This document shows, piece by piece, positions 16,653 to 25,901 of a stretch of 64,000 nt of DNA (the stretch's first letter is position 1; every line of letters begins with the position of its first letter). A program made the position numbers and the translations under genes. The notes beneath the pieces were generated by a model. That model did no database searches. It saw only the letters and a list, made by a program, of their open reading frames with translations, and was not told where the DNA came from. The stretch is from Streptomyces sp. RPA4-2 (GTDB lineage Bacteria > Actinomycetota > Actinomycetes > Streptomycetales > Streptomycetaceae): positions 1,426,001 to 1,490,000 of the forward strand of contig NZ_CP050975.2 in NCBI RefSeq assembly GCF_012273515.2, written 5' to 3'.

Positions 16653-17282
16653 TCATCCACTCCCGTGATGTCGTGATGTCGGCGAGGTGTGCTCGGTGAT
16701 GGCCTCGAAGAGGAAGAGGCCCTGATCCACCAGGTCCTCCCTCGAGACGTCCAGGACTCCGCTGAACCAGCTCAGCGACATCTCGCCGATCGCCCCCACG
16801 ACGGCCACGGACAGGGCGGCCGTGTCGATACGGGGGTCGAGAGGCCGCTCCCTCAGGAGGGAGTCCACGAGGCCGCTCATCCGCCGCAGGCCCAGACGCC
16901 GTTCGCGCGCCGTGACAGGGCCGGCACCCAGGGATTCGGTGAGTTTGACGCGCCCTTTTTCCGGGTCCTCCAGGGGAAGGCCGACGACGATGTCGATCAT
17001 GTTCCGTGCCCGGTCGCGCAGCGGCTGGTCCGTGCGGATCGCCTCGGCACACCGGGCGATCTGCTCCTCGTAGATCTCCCGCACGAGTGCTGCCATGAGG
17101 TCGTCGAGGGACGAGAAGCTCTCCGCGAAATACCTGTCCTTCAGGCCGGCGTGGCGGAGCACCGCGCTGATGGAGGTGTGGGCGTATCCCCGGCCGGCGA
17201 AGAGTTCGAGGCCGCTTTCCATCAGGCGTCGCCGGCGGAGCGAAGCGCGCTGCTCCGCCGTTGCTCCGCCATATGTCCTCAC
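16653..17282 (-). CDS. TetR-family regulator, divergent from aldehyde dehydrogenase/GMC genes
   Basis: 209 aa. N-terminal HTH (residues about 12-60: RRRRLMESGLELFAGRGYAHTSISAVLRHAGL then the usual FxSxxDLxxAL segment), followed by an all-helical ligand domain. It probably represses the oxidoreductase pair at 17621-20757 and itself through the inverted repeat at 17390-17421. GTG at 17282, with AGGAGAGG upstream, is preferred to the ATG at 17336. The inducer may be the alcohol or aldehyde substrate of the adjacent enzymes. Confidence 0.85.
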   Translation of the reverse strand: MRTYGGATAEQRASLRRRRLMESGLELFAGRGYAHTSISAVLRHAGLKDRYFAESFSSLDDLMAALVREIYEEQIARCAEAIRTDQPLRDRARNMIDIVVGLPLEDPEKGRVKLTESLGAGPVTARERRLGLRRMSGLVDSLLRERPLDPRIDTAALSVAVVGAIGEMSLSWFSGVLDVSREDLVDQGLFLFEAITEHTSPTSRHHGSG

Positions 17283-17389
17283 GATGGGCCACCTCTCCTG
17301 AGGCGCTGTTCTGTGCGCACGTGCGTTGCCGCGCACGGGTCCGGTCGGCCCTCATCGGGGCTGCATACGAAGTTCTCCACCCTGTTTCT

Positions 17390-17421
17390 ACCCATCTGGT
17401 GACGTTCTACCCCAGATGGGT
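17390..17421. promoter_or_regulatory. Inverted-repeat operator for the TetR/ALDH promoter region
   Basis: 10-bp perfect arms ACCCATCTGG (17390-17399) and CCAGATGGGT (17412-17421) with a 12-nt spacer, in the 338-base gap between the TetR gene and the aldehyde dehydrogenase gene. CTACCC recurs in the spacer, so there is also a direct-repeat component. AT-rich TTATATTCAT just downstream (17433-17442) may be a promoter -10 region. The rest of the gap holds no gene. Confidence 0.65.
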
Positions 17422-17620
17422 GTAACGTCGCTTATATTCATCAATGAACCAGGAAGGCGCTCTTCACGAGGTGGATGTCCGCCGCAAGGAGCGTCCCAGT
17501 CGTCGCCCGTCCGCAGGTTCGACGCGCCGGGCGAGGACATGAAGGGCCAGGCCGGTATCAGGGCCTGTGTACCACGCTGAGCAGCGCGGTCCCGAGGCCA
17601 TGCCGAGGGAAGAGTTCACC

Positions 17621-19057
17621 ATGGATCCCCACCATCTGTTCATCGGCGGACACTGGGTGCGCGCATCCGGCGACCGCGTCATCGACGCCGTGTCCGCGAG
17701 TACCGGCGATCAGCTCGGCGCCGTACCGGACGGCTCCCAGGTCGACATCGACCGAGCGGTCGGAGCCGCGCGTGCCGCGTTCGACGACCCGTCCGGCTGG
17801 GCCTCTTGGGGCACCGAACGCCGCGCGGCCGCCATGATCCGTCTGGCGGACGCGCTCGATGCCAGGAGCGGGGCGACGTCCGACGCCGTCAGCGCGCAGA
17901 ACGGCATGCCGATCACTGTCGCCCGGTCCTTCGAAGGCGTGGTGCCGTCAGCCCTGTTGCGCTATTACGCGGGCCTTGCCGACGAGACGGCGACGGAGGA
18001 ACTCCGTACCGGGATGCCCCGTGGCACCACCTTGGTCCGCCGGGAACCCACGGGCGTCGTGGCCGCCGTCATGACCTGGAACTTCCCCCAGACCATCGCC
18101 TTCTTCAAGGTGGCCCCGGCCCTGGCGGCCGGTTGTGTGCTCGTCCTCAAGCCGGCGCCGGAGACGGTCCTCGACTCGGTGCTGCTGGCTCAGGCCGTCG
18201 AGGAGGCGGACATCCCCGACGGCGTGATCAACATCGTTCCCGGCGGCCGTGACACCGGCGCGTATCTGGTCTCCCACCCTGGCGTCGACCAGGTGTCGTT
18301 CACCGGCTCGACCAGAGCGGGCCGCCAAGTGGCCGCCGCCTGCGCCGAGTTGCTGCGGCCGGTGACCCTGGAACTGGGAGGCAGGTCCGCCGCCGTCGTC
18401 CTCGACGACGCCGACCTCGCCGCGGACCCCGAGCAGTTCTTCATGGCCAGCCTGCTGAACAACGGTCAGACCTGTTATGCGAGTTCCAGGATCCTGGCCC
18501 CCCGCGGCAGGTACGGCGAGGTGGTCGAGTTCTGCACGGCGATGGCGCGTGACGCCGTCGTCGGTGACGCGCTCGACCCTCGAACCCGGATCGGCCCGCT
18601 CGTCAGCTCACACCAGCGAGAACGTGTGCTGGGCTACGTCAGGACCGGCCTGGACGAAGGTGCCCGGCTCACCACCGGAGGCGGCCGGCCGCCCGGCCTC
18701 GACCGGGGCTGGTTCGTCGAACCGACCGTATTCGCCGACGTCGACAACTCATGGACCGTCGCGCAGGAGGAGATCTTCGGCCCGGTCCTCACCATCACGC
18801 CCTACGACGGCGAGGACGAGGCCGTGCGCCTGGCGAACGAGTCGGCCTACGGCCTGGCCGGAACCGTCTGGACCACCGACGTGGACCGTGGTGCCCGAGT
18901 GGCCCGCCGAATCCGGACCGGCACCGTCGGCCTCAACGGCTATCTGCCCGACCTGACCTCGCCCTACGGAGGCAGGAAGGCCAGTGGCCTCGGCAGCGAA
19001 CTGGGGCCCGAGGGGCTTCAGGCCTACCAGCAACTCCAGTCGATCTACCATCCCTGA
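17621..19057 (+). CDS. Aldehyde dehydrogenase, NAD(P)-dependent
   Basis: 478 aa member of the ALDH superfamily, oxidising an aldehyde to a carboxylate. Catalytic residues visible: N154 in TWNFPQ (oxyanion), E251 in LELGGRS (general base) and C285 in NNGQTCYASS (nucleophile); the NAD loop FTGSTRAGR is at 228-236. The C-terminal block ...PYGGRKASGLGSELG is typical. ATG at 17621, with GAGGGAAG upstream, was chosen over in-frame starts at 17567 and 17600. A GMC-type alcohol oxidoreductase follows after 68 bases, so the pair can convert a primary alcohol to an acid, as in choline to betaine, but other alcohols are equally possible. Control is probably by the divergent TetR protein. Confidence 0.9.
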   Translation: MDPHHLFIGGHWVRASGDRVIDAVSASTGDQLGAVPDGSQVDIDRAVGAARAAFDDPSGWASWGTERRAAAMIRLADALDARSGATSDAVSAQNGMPITVARSFEGVVPSALLRYYAGLADETATEELRTGMPRGTTLVRREPTGVVAAVMTWNFPQTIAFFKVAPALAAGCVLVLKPAPETVLDSVLLAQAVEEADIPDGVINIVPGGRDTGAYLVSHPGVDQVSFTGSTRAGRQVAAACAELLRPVTLELGGRSAAVVLDDADLAADPEQFFMASLLNNGQTCYASSRILAPRGRYGEVVEFCTAMARDAVVGDALDPRTRIGPLVSSHQRERVLGYVRTGLDEGARLTTGGGRPPGLDRGWFVEPTVFADVDNSWTVAQEEIFGPVLTITPYDGEDEAVRLANESAYGLAGTVWTTDVDRGARVARRIRTGTVGLNGYLPDLTSPYGGRKASGLGSELGPEGLQAYQQLQSIYHP

Positions 19058-19125
19058 TCCGACGGCCGGCCCACGGCGCCCGCTCCGGGTGGGTCCGGGG
19101 GCCGCGGCCGGGCGATGGAGCCATC

Positions 19126-20757
19126 ATGACTTCCACCGGAACCGAAGGCTTCGACTACGTCGTCGTGGGCGCCGGCAGTGCCGGTTGCGTGCTCGCGGAC
19201 CGCCTGAGCCGCGACGACCGTGTCCGCGTGCTGCTCCTCGAAGCGGGCGGCCCCGACACCGACGAACTCATCCACGCCCCGGCCGCGCTCGGAATGCTCT
19301 TCGGATCGCACGCCGACTGGAGCTACCGGACGGTCGGGCAGGCCACGCGGGGCCGCACCTTCTCCTGGCCGCGCGGCAAAGTACTGGGCGGCTCGTCGTC
19401 CACCAACGTGATGATCTACATCCGGGGCAACCGGCACGACTATGACGGCTGGCGGGACGAGCACGGGGCGAAGGGCTGGGGCTACGACGACGTCCTGCCG
19501 TATTTCATGAGGTCCGAGTCGAACAGCCGCCTCGGTCGGCCTTACCACGGATCGGACGGACCCCTGCACGTCGAGGACCGCGTCTACACCCACGACCTCT
19601 CACGGGCCTGGCTGAACGCCGCCGTGAAGTGGGGACTGGACCCCAACGACGACTTCGCGGGTGCGTCCCCCGTCGGCGCCGGCCCGTACCAGGTGACATG
19701 CCGTCACGGACGGCGGTGCTCGGCGGCCGACGCCTATCTGCGCCCCGCCCTCGGCCGACCCAATCTCACGGTACGCGTCGACGCCCTGGCGACAGGGATC
19801 ACATGCGTCGGCTCACGCGCGACGGGTGTCACCTATCTCCTGGACGGTCAGGAGCGGGTGGCCAACGCCGACATGGAGACGCTGCTCTGTGGCGGAGCCG
19901 TCAACTCCCCCCAGCTGCTGCTCCTGTCGGGCATGGGCGATCCCGGCGAGCTGCGCGACGCGGGAATGGACGTCTGCGTTCCGCTTCCCGGGGTCGGACG
20001 GAATCTGCAGGACCATTTGATGGCCCCCCTCGTATGGGAGACCCGGAACTCCACCGACATCGCCCGGGACCTCCTCACCCCGGAGAATCTCGAACGATGG
20101 CGCGCCCACGGCGACGGGCCCTTCGCCTCCAACTACGGCGAGGTCGGCGCGTTCCTCAACGTGACGGACGGCGACAGCCGCCCCGACGTCCAACTGACCG
20201 GAGGCGCCACGGCACTCATCCTCAGCGGTGAGGTGGTACCGGACCGGCCGGTGTTCACGATGAACTGCGCCGGCCTGAACCCCCGGACCCGCGGCACCGT
20301 CCGCCTCGCGTCCGCCGATCCACAGGCCCCTCCGCTGATCGATCCCCGGTACTTCGACGAGCCGACGGATGTGAAGGTCATGGTCGCTGGACTCAGATCG
20401 GTCATGGGCATCGCCCACTGCGCACCGTTCGCCGAACACCTGGCACGGTCCTATCTGCCCGCCACGGGCGACCCGGCCTCCCTCGTCTCCCCGGACTCCC
20501 CGGACTCCCTGGACGACGCGGCTCTCGAAGAACATGTCCGCAGGTGGAGTGCCACGTCCTATCACCCGGTGGGGACCTGCGCCATGGGAACCGGAGAGGA
20601 CTCCGTCGTCGGTCCGGACCTGGAGGTCCACGGGGTCGAGCGACTCCGTGTCGTCGACGCCTCGGTCATGCCCACCGTCCCCAGCGGAAACACCAACGCA
20701 CCCACGATCATGATCGCCGAGAGGGCGGCTGACCTGATCCGGGAGCGGTCACGCTGA
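19126..20757 (+). CDS. GMC-family oxidoreductase (choline dehydrogenase-like)
   Basis: 543 aa FAD enzyme of the glucose-methanol-choline family, oxidising an alcohol to an aldehyde. FAD motif VVVGAGSAGCVLADRLS at about residues 11-27; GMC signature 1 around GKVLGGSSSTN (about 85-95), signature 2 GAVNSPQLLLLSG (about 258-270), catalytic His in the SYHPVGTCAMG segment (about 480-490) and the closing GNTNAPTIMIAERAADLI. ATG at 19126 has GGAG 6 bases upstream. It follows the aldehyde dehydrogenase and probably supplies its substrate. Choline is only one candidate: no betaine or choline transporter gene is nearby. Confidence 0.88.
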   Translation: MTSTGTEGFDYVVVGAGSAGCVLADRLSRDDRVRVLLLEAGGPDTDELIHAPAALGMLFGSHADWSYRTVGQATRGRTFSWPRGKVLGGSSSTNVMIYIRGNRHDYDGWRDEHGAKGWGYDDVLPYFMRSESNSRLGRPYHGSDGPLHVEDRVYTHDLSRAWLNAAVKWGLDPNDDFAGASPVGAGPYQVTCRHGRRCSAADAYLRPALGRPNLTVRVDALATGITCVGSRATGVTYLLDGQERVANADMETLLCGGAVNSPQLLLLSGMGDPGELRDAGMDVCVPLPGVGRNLQDHLMAPLVWETRNSTDIARDLLTPENLERWRAHGDGPFASNYGEVGAFLNVTDGDSRPDVQLTGGATALILSGEVVPDRPVFTMNCAGLNPRTRGTVRLASADPQAPPLIDPRYFDEPTDVKVMVAGLRSVMGIAHCAPFAEHLARSYLPATGDPASLVSPDSPDSLDDAALEEHVRRWSATSYHPVGTCAMGTGEDSVVGPDLEVHGVERLRVVDASVMPTVPSGNTNAPTIMIAERAADLIRERSR

Positions 20758-20819
20758 CGTCGAAGGGGCGGAACCCCTGGCGCGAGGCGGGTACCCGCCT
20801 CGCGCAACGGGTCCGTGGC

Positions 20820-21497
20820 CTACGGCAGTTGCCAGTCCACCGGTTGGGCGCCCTGCCGCACCAGCAGGTCGTTGGCCCTGCTGAACGGCCGCGAACCGAA
20901 GAAGCCCCGGTCGGCCGACATCGGGGACGGGTGCGCGGACTCGATCGCCGGAAGATCCCCCAGCAACGGGCGGAGATTGCGCGCGTCACGCCCCCACAGG
21001 ATCGACACCAGTGGCTTACCGCGCGCGGCGAGCGCCCGGATGGCCTGCTCCGTGACCTCCTCCCAGCCCTTGCCCCGGTGCGCGGCGGGCTGTCGCGGGG
21101 CCGTCGTCAGCGCCCTGTTGAGCAACAGCACGCCCTGCTGCGTCCACGGCGTCAGGTCGCCGTTCGACGGCCTGGGCAGCCCGAGGTCGGAGTGCATCTC
21201 CCGGAAGATGTTCTCCAGACTGCCGGGCAACGAACGGACCTCGGGCGAGACCGCGAAGCTCAACCCGATCGCCATGCCCGGCGTGGGATAGGGATCCTGA
21301 CCCACGATCAGGACGCGCACGTCGTCGAAGGGCTGCTGGAAGGCCCTCAGGACGTTCGCCCCGGACGGCAGGTAGGTCCGGCCCGCCGCTATCTCGGCCC
21401 GGAGGAAGTCCCCCATGGCCGCGACGCCTCCGGCCACCGGCTCGAGAGCCTTCGCCCAGCCCGCTTCGACAAGTTCATACAAAGGTCGTGGTGCCAC
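20820..21497 (-). CDS. ung: Uracil-DNA glycosylase, family 1
   Basis: 225 aa. Removes uracil from DNA to start base-excision repair. Water-activating motif GQDPYP (66-71, D68 catalytic), the uracil-pocket segment GLSFAV (78-83), the LLLNRAL strand-helix (124-130) and the leucine-loop motif HPSPMS (189-194) are all present, and the length is normal for family 1. The GTG start at 21497 has only a weak ribosome-binding sequence. A 17-bp palindrome sits 21 bases upstream of the start. Transcribed alone; the downstream gene on this side is convergent. Confidence 0.92.
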   Translation of the reverse strand: MAPRPLYELVEAGWAKALEPVAGGVAAMGDFLRAEIAAGRTYLPSGANVLRAFQQPFDDVRVLIVGQDPYPTPGMAIGLSFAVSPEVRSLPGSLENIFREMHSDLGLPRPSNGDLTPWTQQGVLLLNRALTTAPRQPAAHRGKGWEEVTEQAIRALAARGKPLVSILWGRDARNLRPLLGDLPAIESAHPSPMSADRGFFGSRPFSRANDLLVRQGAQPVDWQLP

Positions 21498-21518
21498 GGT
21501 GCGTCACTCTACTGGTAC

Positions 21519-21535
21519 ATGCAGGCGCCCTGCAT
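21519..21535. promoter_or_regulatory. 17-bp palindrome upstream of ung
   Basis: Perfect 7-bp arms ATGCAGG and CCTGCAT around CGC, placed where an ung promoter operator would lie. The owner of the site is unknown; it is not a LexA SOS box of the GAAC-N4-GTTC type. The rest of the 228-base gap to the next gene shows no other clear signal. Confidence 0.45.
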
Positions 21536-21725
21536 ACACACGGAAGCCTGCCGGACCAGCGCAGTTGACCCTCGTCCCGGCCGCCCCGGGGCACAGCACA
21601 GGCATGTCCGGCATTACTGATCATTTCTTATCCACGCGTAACTCATCCGACAAAAGCGGACGGATACCGCTCACCTGCACCCTCCCCGAACAGGGGAGCC
21701 CAGGAAACCAGTAACATGCGGCGCC

Positions 21726-22649
21726 ATGAGCTCCCCCACTGGGCCCGCGTCCGGCCTGCCAGTACGAATGCCGCGACCCCGCCAGCCCGGGCGGCACCGC
21801 CGTCCGGAGCCCCTGGCGGCTCCCGAGGGCGCGCCCGCGCTCGTCCTCGCGGTGCCGGGCACCTCCAGCGCGGCCACGCGCAGCCTCGCCGAGGAGGTCG
21901 TGAGCATCGCGCGCTCCGAGCTGCCCGGCCTCGACGCACGCATCGGGTACCTCGACGGGGACGACGCCGAGTTCCCCACGCTGCAGTCCGTGCTCGCGCG
22001 CGCCGCCGAGGAGCGCACCGCCCGTTTCGAGCAGGCCCGTGCCGCCGGTTCCGACGTGTCACAGCCCGACGGCCCCGTCGCCGTCGTGGTGCCGCTGCTC
22101 GCCGGTCCGGACAACGCGCTGCTGCGCCGGATCCGCCAGGCCGTCATGGACAGCCGTGTCGCGGCCGACCTGACCGATGCCCTCGGTCCCCACCCACTGC
22201 TCGCGGAAGCGCTGCACGTGCGCCTGTCCGAGGCGGGTCTGGCACGCGCCGACCGCGCCCGGCTGTTCACTGTGGCCACCGCCGCCGACGGCATCATCCT
22301 CGCCTCCGTGGGCGGCGAGGAGGCCGTACAGGCCGCCGGTATCACCGGCATGCTGCTCGCCGCGCGCCTCGCCGTGCCGGTGATGGCGGCGGCGCTCGAC
22401 GAGGAGGGCGCGATCGCGGCCACCGCCGAGCAGCTGCGCGGCTCCGGCTCCCAGCAGCTGGCGCTCGCGCCGTACCTGATCGGCCCGGAGGTCGACGCCG
22501 GCCTGCTGGACGAGGCCGCCAAGGAGGCGGGCTGCTCCGCCGCGGAGGCGCTCGGCCCGTACCCGGCGATCGGCAAGCTCGCGCTGGCCAAGTACACCGC
22601 GGCGCTGGGCATCGCCCCCCAGCAGCCGCAGGGAGCGCCGGTCCGCTGA
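21726..22649 (+). CDS. CbiX/SirB-like chelatase-fold protein lacking the usual metal histidines
   Basis: 307 aa. Two tandem class II chelatase-like domains (about residues 35-155 and 165-295), the layout of sirohydrochlorin/cobalt chelatases in actinomycetes. The usual first motif HGS..P appears as VPGTSSAAT, and the usual GYH(V) of the second motif appears as GPDNA, so both histidines that bind the metal are replaced in domain 1. Domain 2 keeps a helix-rich VGGEEAVQAAGITGMLLAARL segment. No cobalamin, sirohaem or nitrite/sulfite reductase genes are nearby. A non-catalytic or altered-metal role is likely (inference). A strong terminator follows directly. Confidence 0.6.
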   Translation: MSSPTGPASGLPVRMPRPRQPGRHRRPEPLAAPEGAPALVLAVPGTSSAATRSLAEEVVSIARSELPGLDARIGYLDGDDAEFPTLQSVLARAAEERTARFEQARAAGSDVSQPDGPVAVVVPLLAGPDNALLRRIRQAVMDSRVAADLTDALGPHPLLAEALHVRLSEAGLARADRARLFTVATAADGIILASVGGEEAVQAAGITGMLLAARLAVPVMAAALDEEGAIAATAEQLRGSGSQQLALAPYLIGPEVDAGLLDEAAKEAGCSAAEALGPYPAIGKLALAKYTAALGIAPQQPQGAPVR

Positions 22650-22676
22650 CCGGCCCCGTACCACCTCTCGCACTCC

Positions 22677-22712
22677 GAAGGGCCCGTTCCTGACCCCAGG
22701 AACGGGCCCTTC
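22677..22712. terminator. Strong bidirectional terminator
   Basis: Perfect 16-bp stem (GAAGGGCCCGTTCCTG and its complement) with an ACCC tetraloop, between the convergent CbiX-like and lactonase genes. One of the clearest terminators in the window. Confidence 0.92.
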
Positions 22713-22797
22713 TCCCGTCGCCCGCACGGACAGCCGCCCGCGTCCTCGCCCCCGGTCAAGCGGGTCCCCGCGGGCGGCCGTACGGCCGGTGGCCCGC

Positions 22798-23844
22798 TCA
22801 GCCGAAGACCACGCAGGACGCCGCCGGAACCGGCACCGAGCCGCCCCGCCGCGGCACCCCCGTGTCCGGGTCGACGCCGAACCAGGTCACGTCGCCCGAC
22901 CGCTCGTTGGCGACGTAGAGGAAGCGTCCCGAGGGGTCGACGGCCAGGGCGCGCGGCCAGACGCCCCCACAGGGCACCGTGGCGACCAGTCGCAGCCCCT
23001 CGCCCATCGCGTCGGGCGTCAGGACGGAGACGACGTCCTGCCCCCGCGTGGCCGTCCACACGAAGCGGCCGTCGGGCGACACCACGATGCCCGAGGGGTA
23101 CGCGTCGCCGTCCGGAACACCAGGGAGCACCGGCGTCTCACCGACGGGCCGCAGCGAGCCCTCCAGGGCGTTCCAACGGCACACGGTGACGGTGGGCGCG
23201 AGCTCGTTGAGCACGTACGCGTGTTCGCCCCGGGGGTGGAAGGCGAGATGGCGGGGTCCGGAGCCGGGGCGCAGCGCGATCTCGCGGTGCAGCGCGAGCC
23301 TGCCGCCCTCCAGCGTGCACACCCGCACCGAGTCCGTACCGAGGTCGACGCTCACCGCCCAGCGCCCGCTCGGGTCGGACTGCACCTGATGGGCGTGCGG
23401 GTCCTTCTGGCGCCGGGTGTGCGGTCCGGAACCGGTGTGCTGGAGCACGCTCGTGGCGGCGCCGGCCAGCGTGCCGTCGGCGCGGACGGGCACGGCGGTG
23501 ACGCTGCCGGAGCCGTAGTTGGCGGTGAGGACGTGTCCGGCGAAGACACTGAGGTGCGTGGGGCCGCTGCCGCCGACCGGCACCAGGGGCCCGGCGGGCT
23601 CCGGCTTGTCGCCGCCGACGCGGTACGCGGCCACCGCGCCGTCGGCCGTCTCGCTGACCGCGTAGAGCATGTCGCGGGTGGGCGAGAGAGCGAGGTACGA
23701 GGGATCGGGCACCCCGTCCACCGTGCTCAGGAGGGTCAGCGCACCGCTGTCGCGGTCCACGGCGGCGGTGAGGACTCCCGCGCCCCCCGCCGCCGTGAAC
23801 GAGCCGATGAACGCCCGGTGTTCCCGCCTGCCGCCGTCTGCCAC
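22798..23844 (-). CDS. Lactonase-family beta-propeller protein (6-phosphogluconolactonase type)
   Basis: 348 aa. Seven-bladed beta-propeller of the YbhE/Pgl lactonase family, which hydrolyses 6-phosphogluconolactone or other lactones. Typical blade sequences recur: YLALSPTRDMLYAVSE, RHLAFHPRGEHAYVLNE, SGIVVSPDGRFVWTATRG, RALAVDPSGRFLYVANE, and the loop KDPHAHQVQSDPSGRW. GTG at 23844 with GAGAGGGG upstream is the first start after which the match begins; the upstream extension of the open frame looks non-coding. It lies 62 bases downstream of the nitric oxide synthase gene on the same strand and may be cotranscribed. No signal peptide. Confidence 0.85.
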   Translation of the reverse strand: MADGGRREHRAFIGSFTAAGGAGVLTAAVDRDSGALTLLSTVDGVPDPSYLALSPTRDMLYAVSETADGAVAAYRVGGDKPEPAGPLVPVGGSGPTHLSVFAGHVLTANYGSGSVTAVPVRADGTLAGAATSVLQHTGSGPHTRRQKDPHAHQVQSDPSGRWAVSVDLGTDSVRVCTLEGGRLALHREIALRPGSGPRHLAFHPRGEHAYVLNELAPTVTVCRWNALEGSLRPVGETPVLPGVPDGDAYPSGIVVSPDGRFVWTATRGQDVVSVLTPDAMGEGLRLVATVPCGGVWPRALAVDPSGRFLYVANERSGDVTWFGVDPDTGVPRRGGSVPVPAASCVVFG

Positions 23845-23906
23845 TGCCGACCCCTCTCGGTCCCCGCGTTGCTCGGGGCCGACGGTAGCAGCCGGCGGCC
23901 TGCGGT

Positions 23907-25721
23907 CTAGACCAGGACCTCCCCACCGTCGCCGCGCGCCCGTTCGTGCGCCTCGGGGTGGTGCACGTACGCGGGTCGCTGCTCCACCGTTTCGTAGGTG
24001 CGGTGGAAGACGGGTGTGGCGCTGCCGGAGATGGGCGGCACGATCCACGACCAGTCGGCGCCGACGCGACGGCCCTTGCGCTCCTCACGGCCGAGATGGG
24101 TGAGGAAGTGCCGGGACTCGGTGTGGTGGTCGGTGACGGTGACGCCCGCGCGGTCGAACGAGTACAGGACCGAGCGGTTGAGTTCGACGAGCGTCCGGTC
24201 CTTCCACAGAGAGCGGTCGGTGCGGGTGTCGAGGCCCAGGCGTTCGGCGAGGAACGGGAGCAGGTCGTAGCGGTCGGCGTCGGCGAGGTTGCGGGCGCCT
24301 ATCTCGGTGCCCATGTACCAGCCGTTGAAGGGGGCCGTCGGGTAGCAGATGCCGCCGATCTCCAGGCACATGTTGGCCAGCGCGGGCACGGCGTGCCAGC
24401 GCAGTCCGAGCGAGCGCCACCAGGTGTACTCGGGGTGTTCCAGCGGTACTTCGAGCACCGCGTCGTCCGGCAGCGTGTACCAGCGGGGCCCCTCGCCGGC
24501 GCCCTGGACCACCAGGGGCAGGACGTCGAAGGGGGTGCCCGGACCGCCGGGCCAGCCAAGCCGCCGGGCGAGCGCGGTGAGCCCGGCGTTGCGCGGGTCG
24601 CCGGTCACGCTCCCGTCGGGGCGTGCGTAACCGGCGTACCGGATGAGCTGTTCGTTCCAGATCCGCGGGCCGGGGCGGCCCGGCTCGTCCGGCGCGAAGA
24701 CCGTGATGAGCGCTCGGATGCGGCCGTCGCGGGTGGCCTCCCGCAGGTGGTCCGCGGAGGCGTCGGCGACGTCCTGCGCCGTCCGCACCTCCCTGCGGTC
24801 GCGGACCCGCAGCGAATGCCAGTACAGGCGCCCGATGCACCGGTTGGCGTTGCGCCAGGCGACACGTGCGCCGAAGACCAGTTCCTCGGTGGTGTGGCGG
24901 TACGTGCCGGTCCCGGCGATCTCCGCCCGTGCGGCGGCGATGCGGCGGGACGGGTCGCCGAGACGCTGCTCGGTGTGATGGAGGGTGAGGAACTCGGCGG
25001 CGGCGCGGAGCAGCTCGTACGCCGTCCGCCGCGGACTCGTGAGGGTCCGTTCCGTCGCGCCGGGTGTCCCGGGGCCGGTCCACGGCACGGTGCCGGGAGC
25101 CTCGGGGCCGGTCCACGGCGCGGTTCGGTCCGGGCGGGACGCCTGCCCGGGGCAGGAGCGCGCCTCGGCTGCCGGGCCTCCGGCCGGCCGGCCCTGGCGG
25201 TCCGGTACGGGCACCGGCACCGGGGCGGAGACCGGGATCGCGGCCGGCACCTGAGCCGTGACAGCCGGGTCCGGGCGGGTTTGAGGCTCCGTGCCGGCCC
25301 GCGCGCGGGCCGGACGGGCCTCCGCACGCTCCGTCCACTGACCGCCCGGAAGCTGCTCCCGGGGGCCGGGGCCGTCCAGGAGCTGATCCCGGTGGCTGCC
25401 GGAGAGCTGGTTCGGGCAGCCGCCCGGGGGCTGACCCCGCCGGGTGTCCCCGTGCCGGTCCCCTGGGCCGTCCCGACGCCGATCCTGGCGGTCGTCCCGA
25501 CGCCGATCGCCGCGGCCGTCCCGACGCTGGTCCTCGCGGTCGTCGGGAAGCCGGTCCCGGTGGCCGTCGGTCTCGTCCCCGGGCTCGTCCTTCTCGTCGT
25601 CGTCCCGGCGAGGTCCGGCGACGAGCCGGTCCAGCCATCCGCCCGGCCCGCCGGGCCACGGCGCGCTCCCCTCGTCCGCGAAGCGCTCCCCGTGTCCGGT
25701 TCCGCGCGACATGTCCCGCAT
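23907..25721 (-). CDS. nos: Bacterial nitric oxide synthase oxygenase with long disordered N-terminal extension
   Basis: 604 aa as called. Residues 230-590 are a complete NOS oxygenase domain, which oxidises arginine to citrulline and NO on haem: haem ligand C295 in WRNANRCIGR, the substrate glutamate E473 in GWYMGTEIGAR, and the closing WSWIVPPISGSATPVFH. As in other bacterial NOS there is no reductase domain. Residues 36-100 are dominated by Arg/Asp pairs (RRDD, DRED, RRRDG), and 140-228 are Pro/Ala-rich with repeated PWTGP. Family members are usually about 350-420 aa, so the extension is unusual; starts inside it (GTG codons near residue 158) are possible. The ATG at 25721 has only a G-rich upstream sequence. 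FUSC and carbamate kinase genes precede it on the same strand. Confidence 0.85.
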   Translation of the reverse strand: MRDMSRGTGHGERFADEGSAPWPGGPGGWLDRLVAGPRRDDDEKDEPGDETDGHRDRLPDDREDQRRDGRGDRRRDDRQDRRRDGPGDRHGDTRRGQPPGGCPNQLSGSHRDQLLDGPGPREQLPGGQWTERAEARPARARAGTEPQTRPDPAVTAQVPAAIPVSAPVPVPVPDRQGRPAGGPAAEARSCPGQASRPDRTAPWTGPEAPGTVPWTGPGTPGATERTLTSPRRTAYELLRAAAEFLTLHHTEQRLGDPSRRIAAARAEIAGTGTYRHTTEELVFGARVAWRNANRCIGRLYWHSLRVRDRREVRTAQDVADASADHLREATRDGRIRALITVFAPDEPGRPGPRIWNEQLIRYAGYARPDGSVTGDPRNAGLTALARRLGWPGGPGTPFDVLPLVVQGAGEGPRWYTLPDDAVLEVPLEHPEYTWWRSLGLRWHAVPALANMCLEIGGICYPTAPFNGWYMGTEIGARNLADADRYDLLPFLAERLGLDTRTDRSLWKDRTLVELNRSVLYSFDRAGVTVTDHHTESRHFLTHLGREERKGRRVGADWSWIVPPISGSATPVFHRTYETVEQRPAYVHHPEAHERARGDGGEVLV

Positions 25722-25901
25722 GGCGCCACCCCCAGCGGCTCCGTCCGCGGGCCGCTCCCGCACGGTCCGCGGCTTCCGTGCGTCTGATAGCCGCGGGGTT
25801 ACCCGGCCCGCACGGTGATCCACCATCCACGTGGCACGTACATCCGTCCCGTCCACGGGGCTGTTTTGCCCCTGGCCCATGCCGGACGCACGCGCCCGCT
25901 G

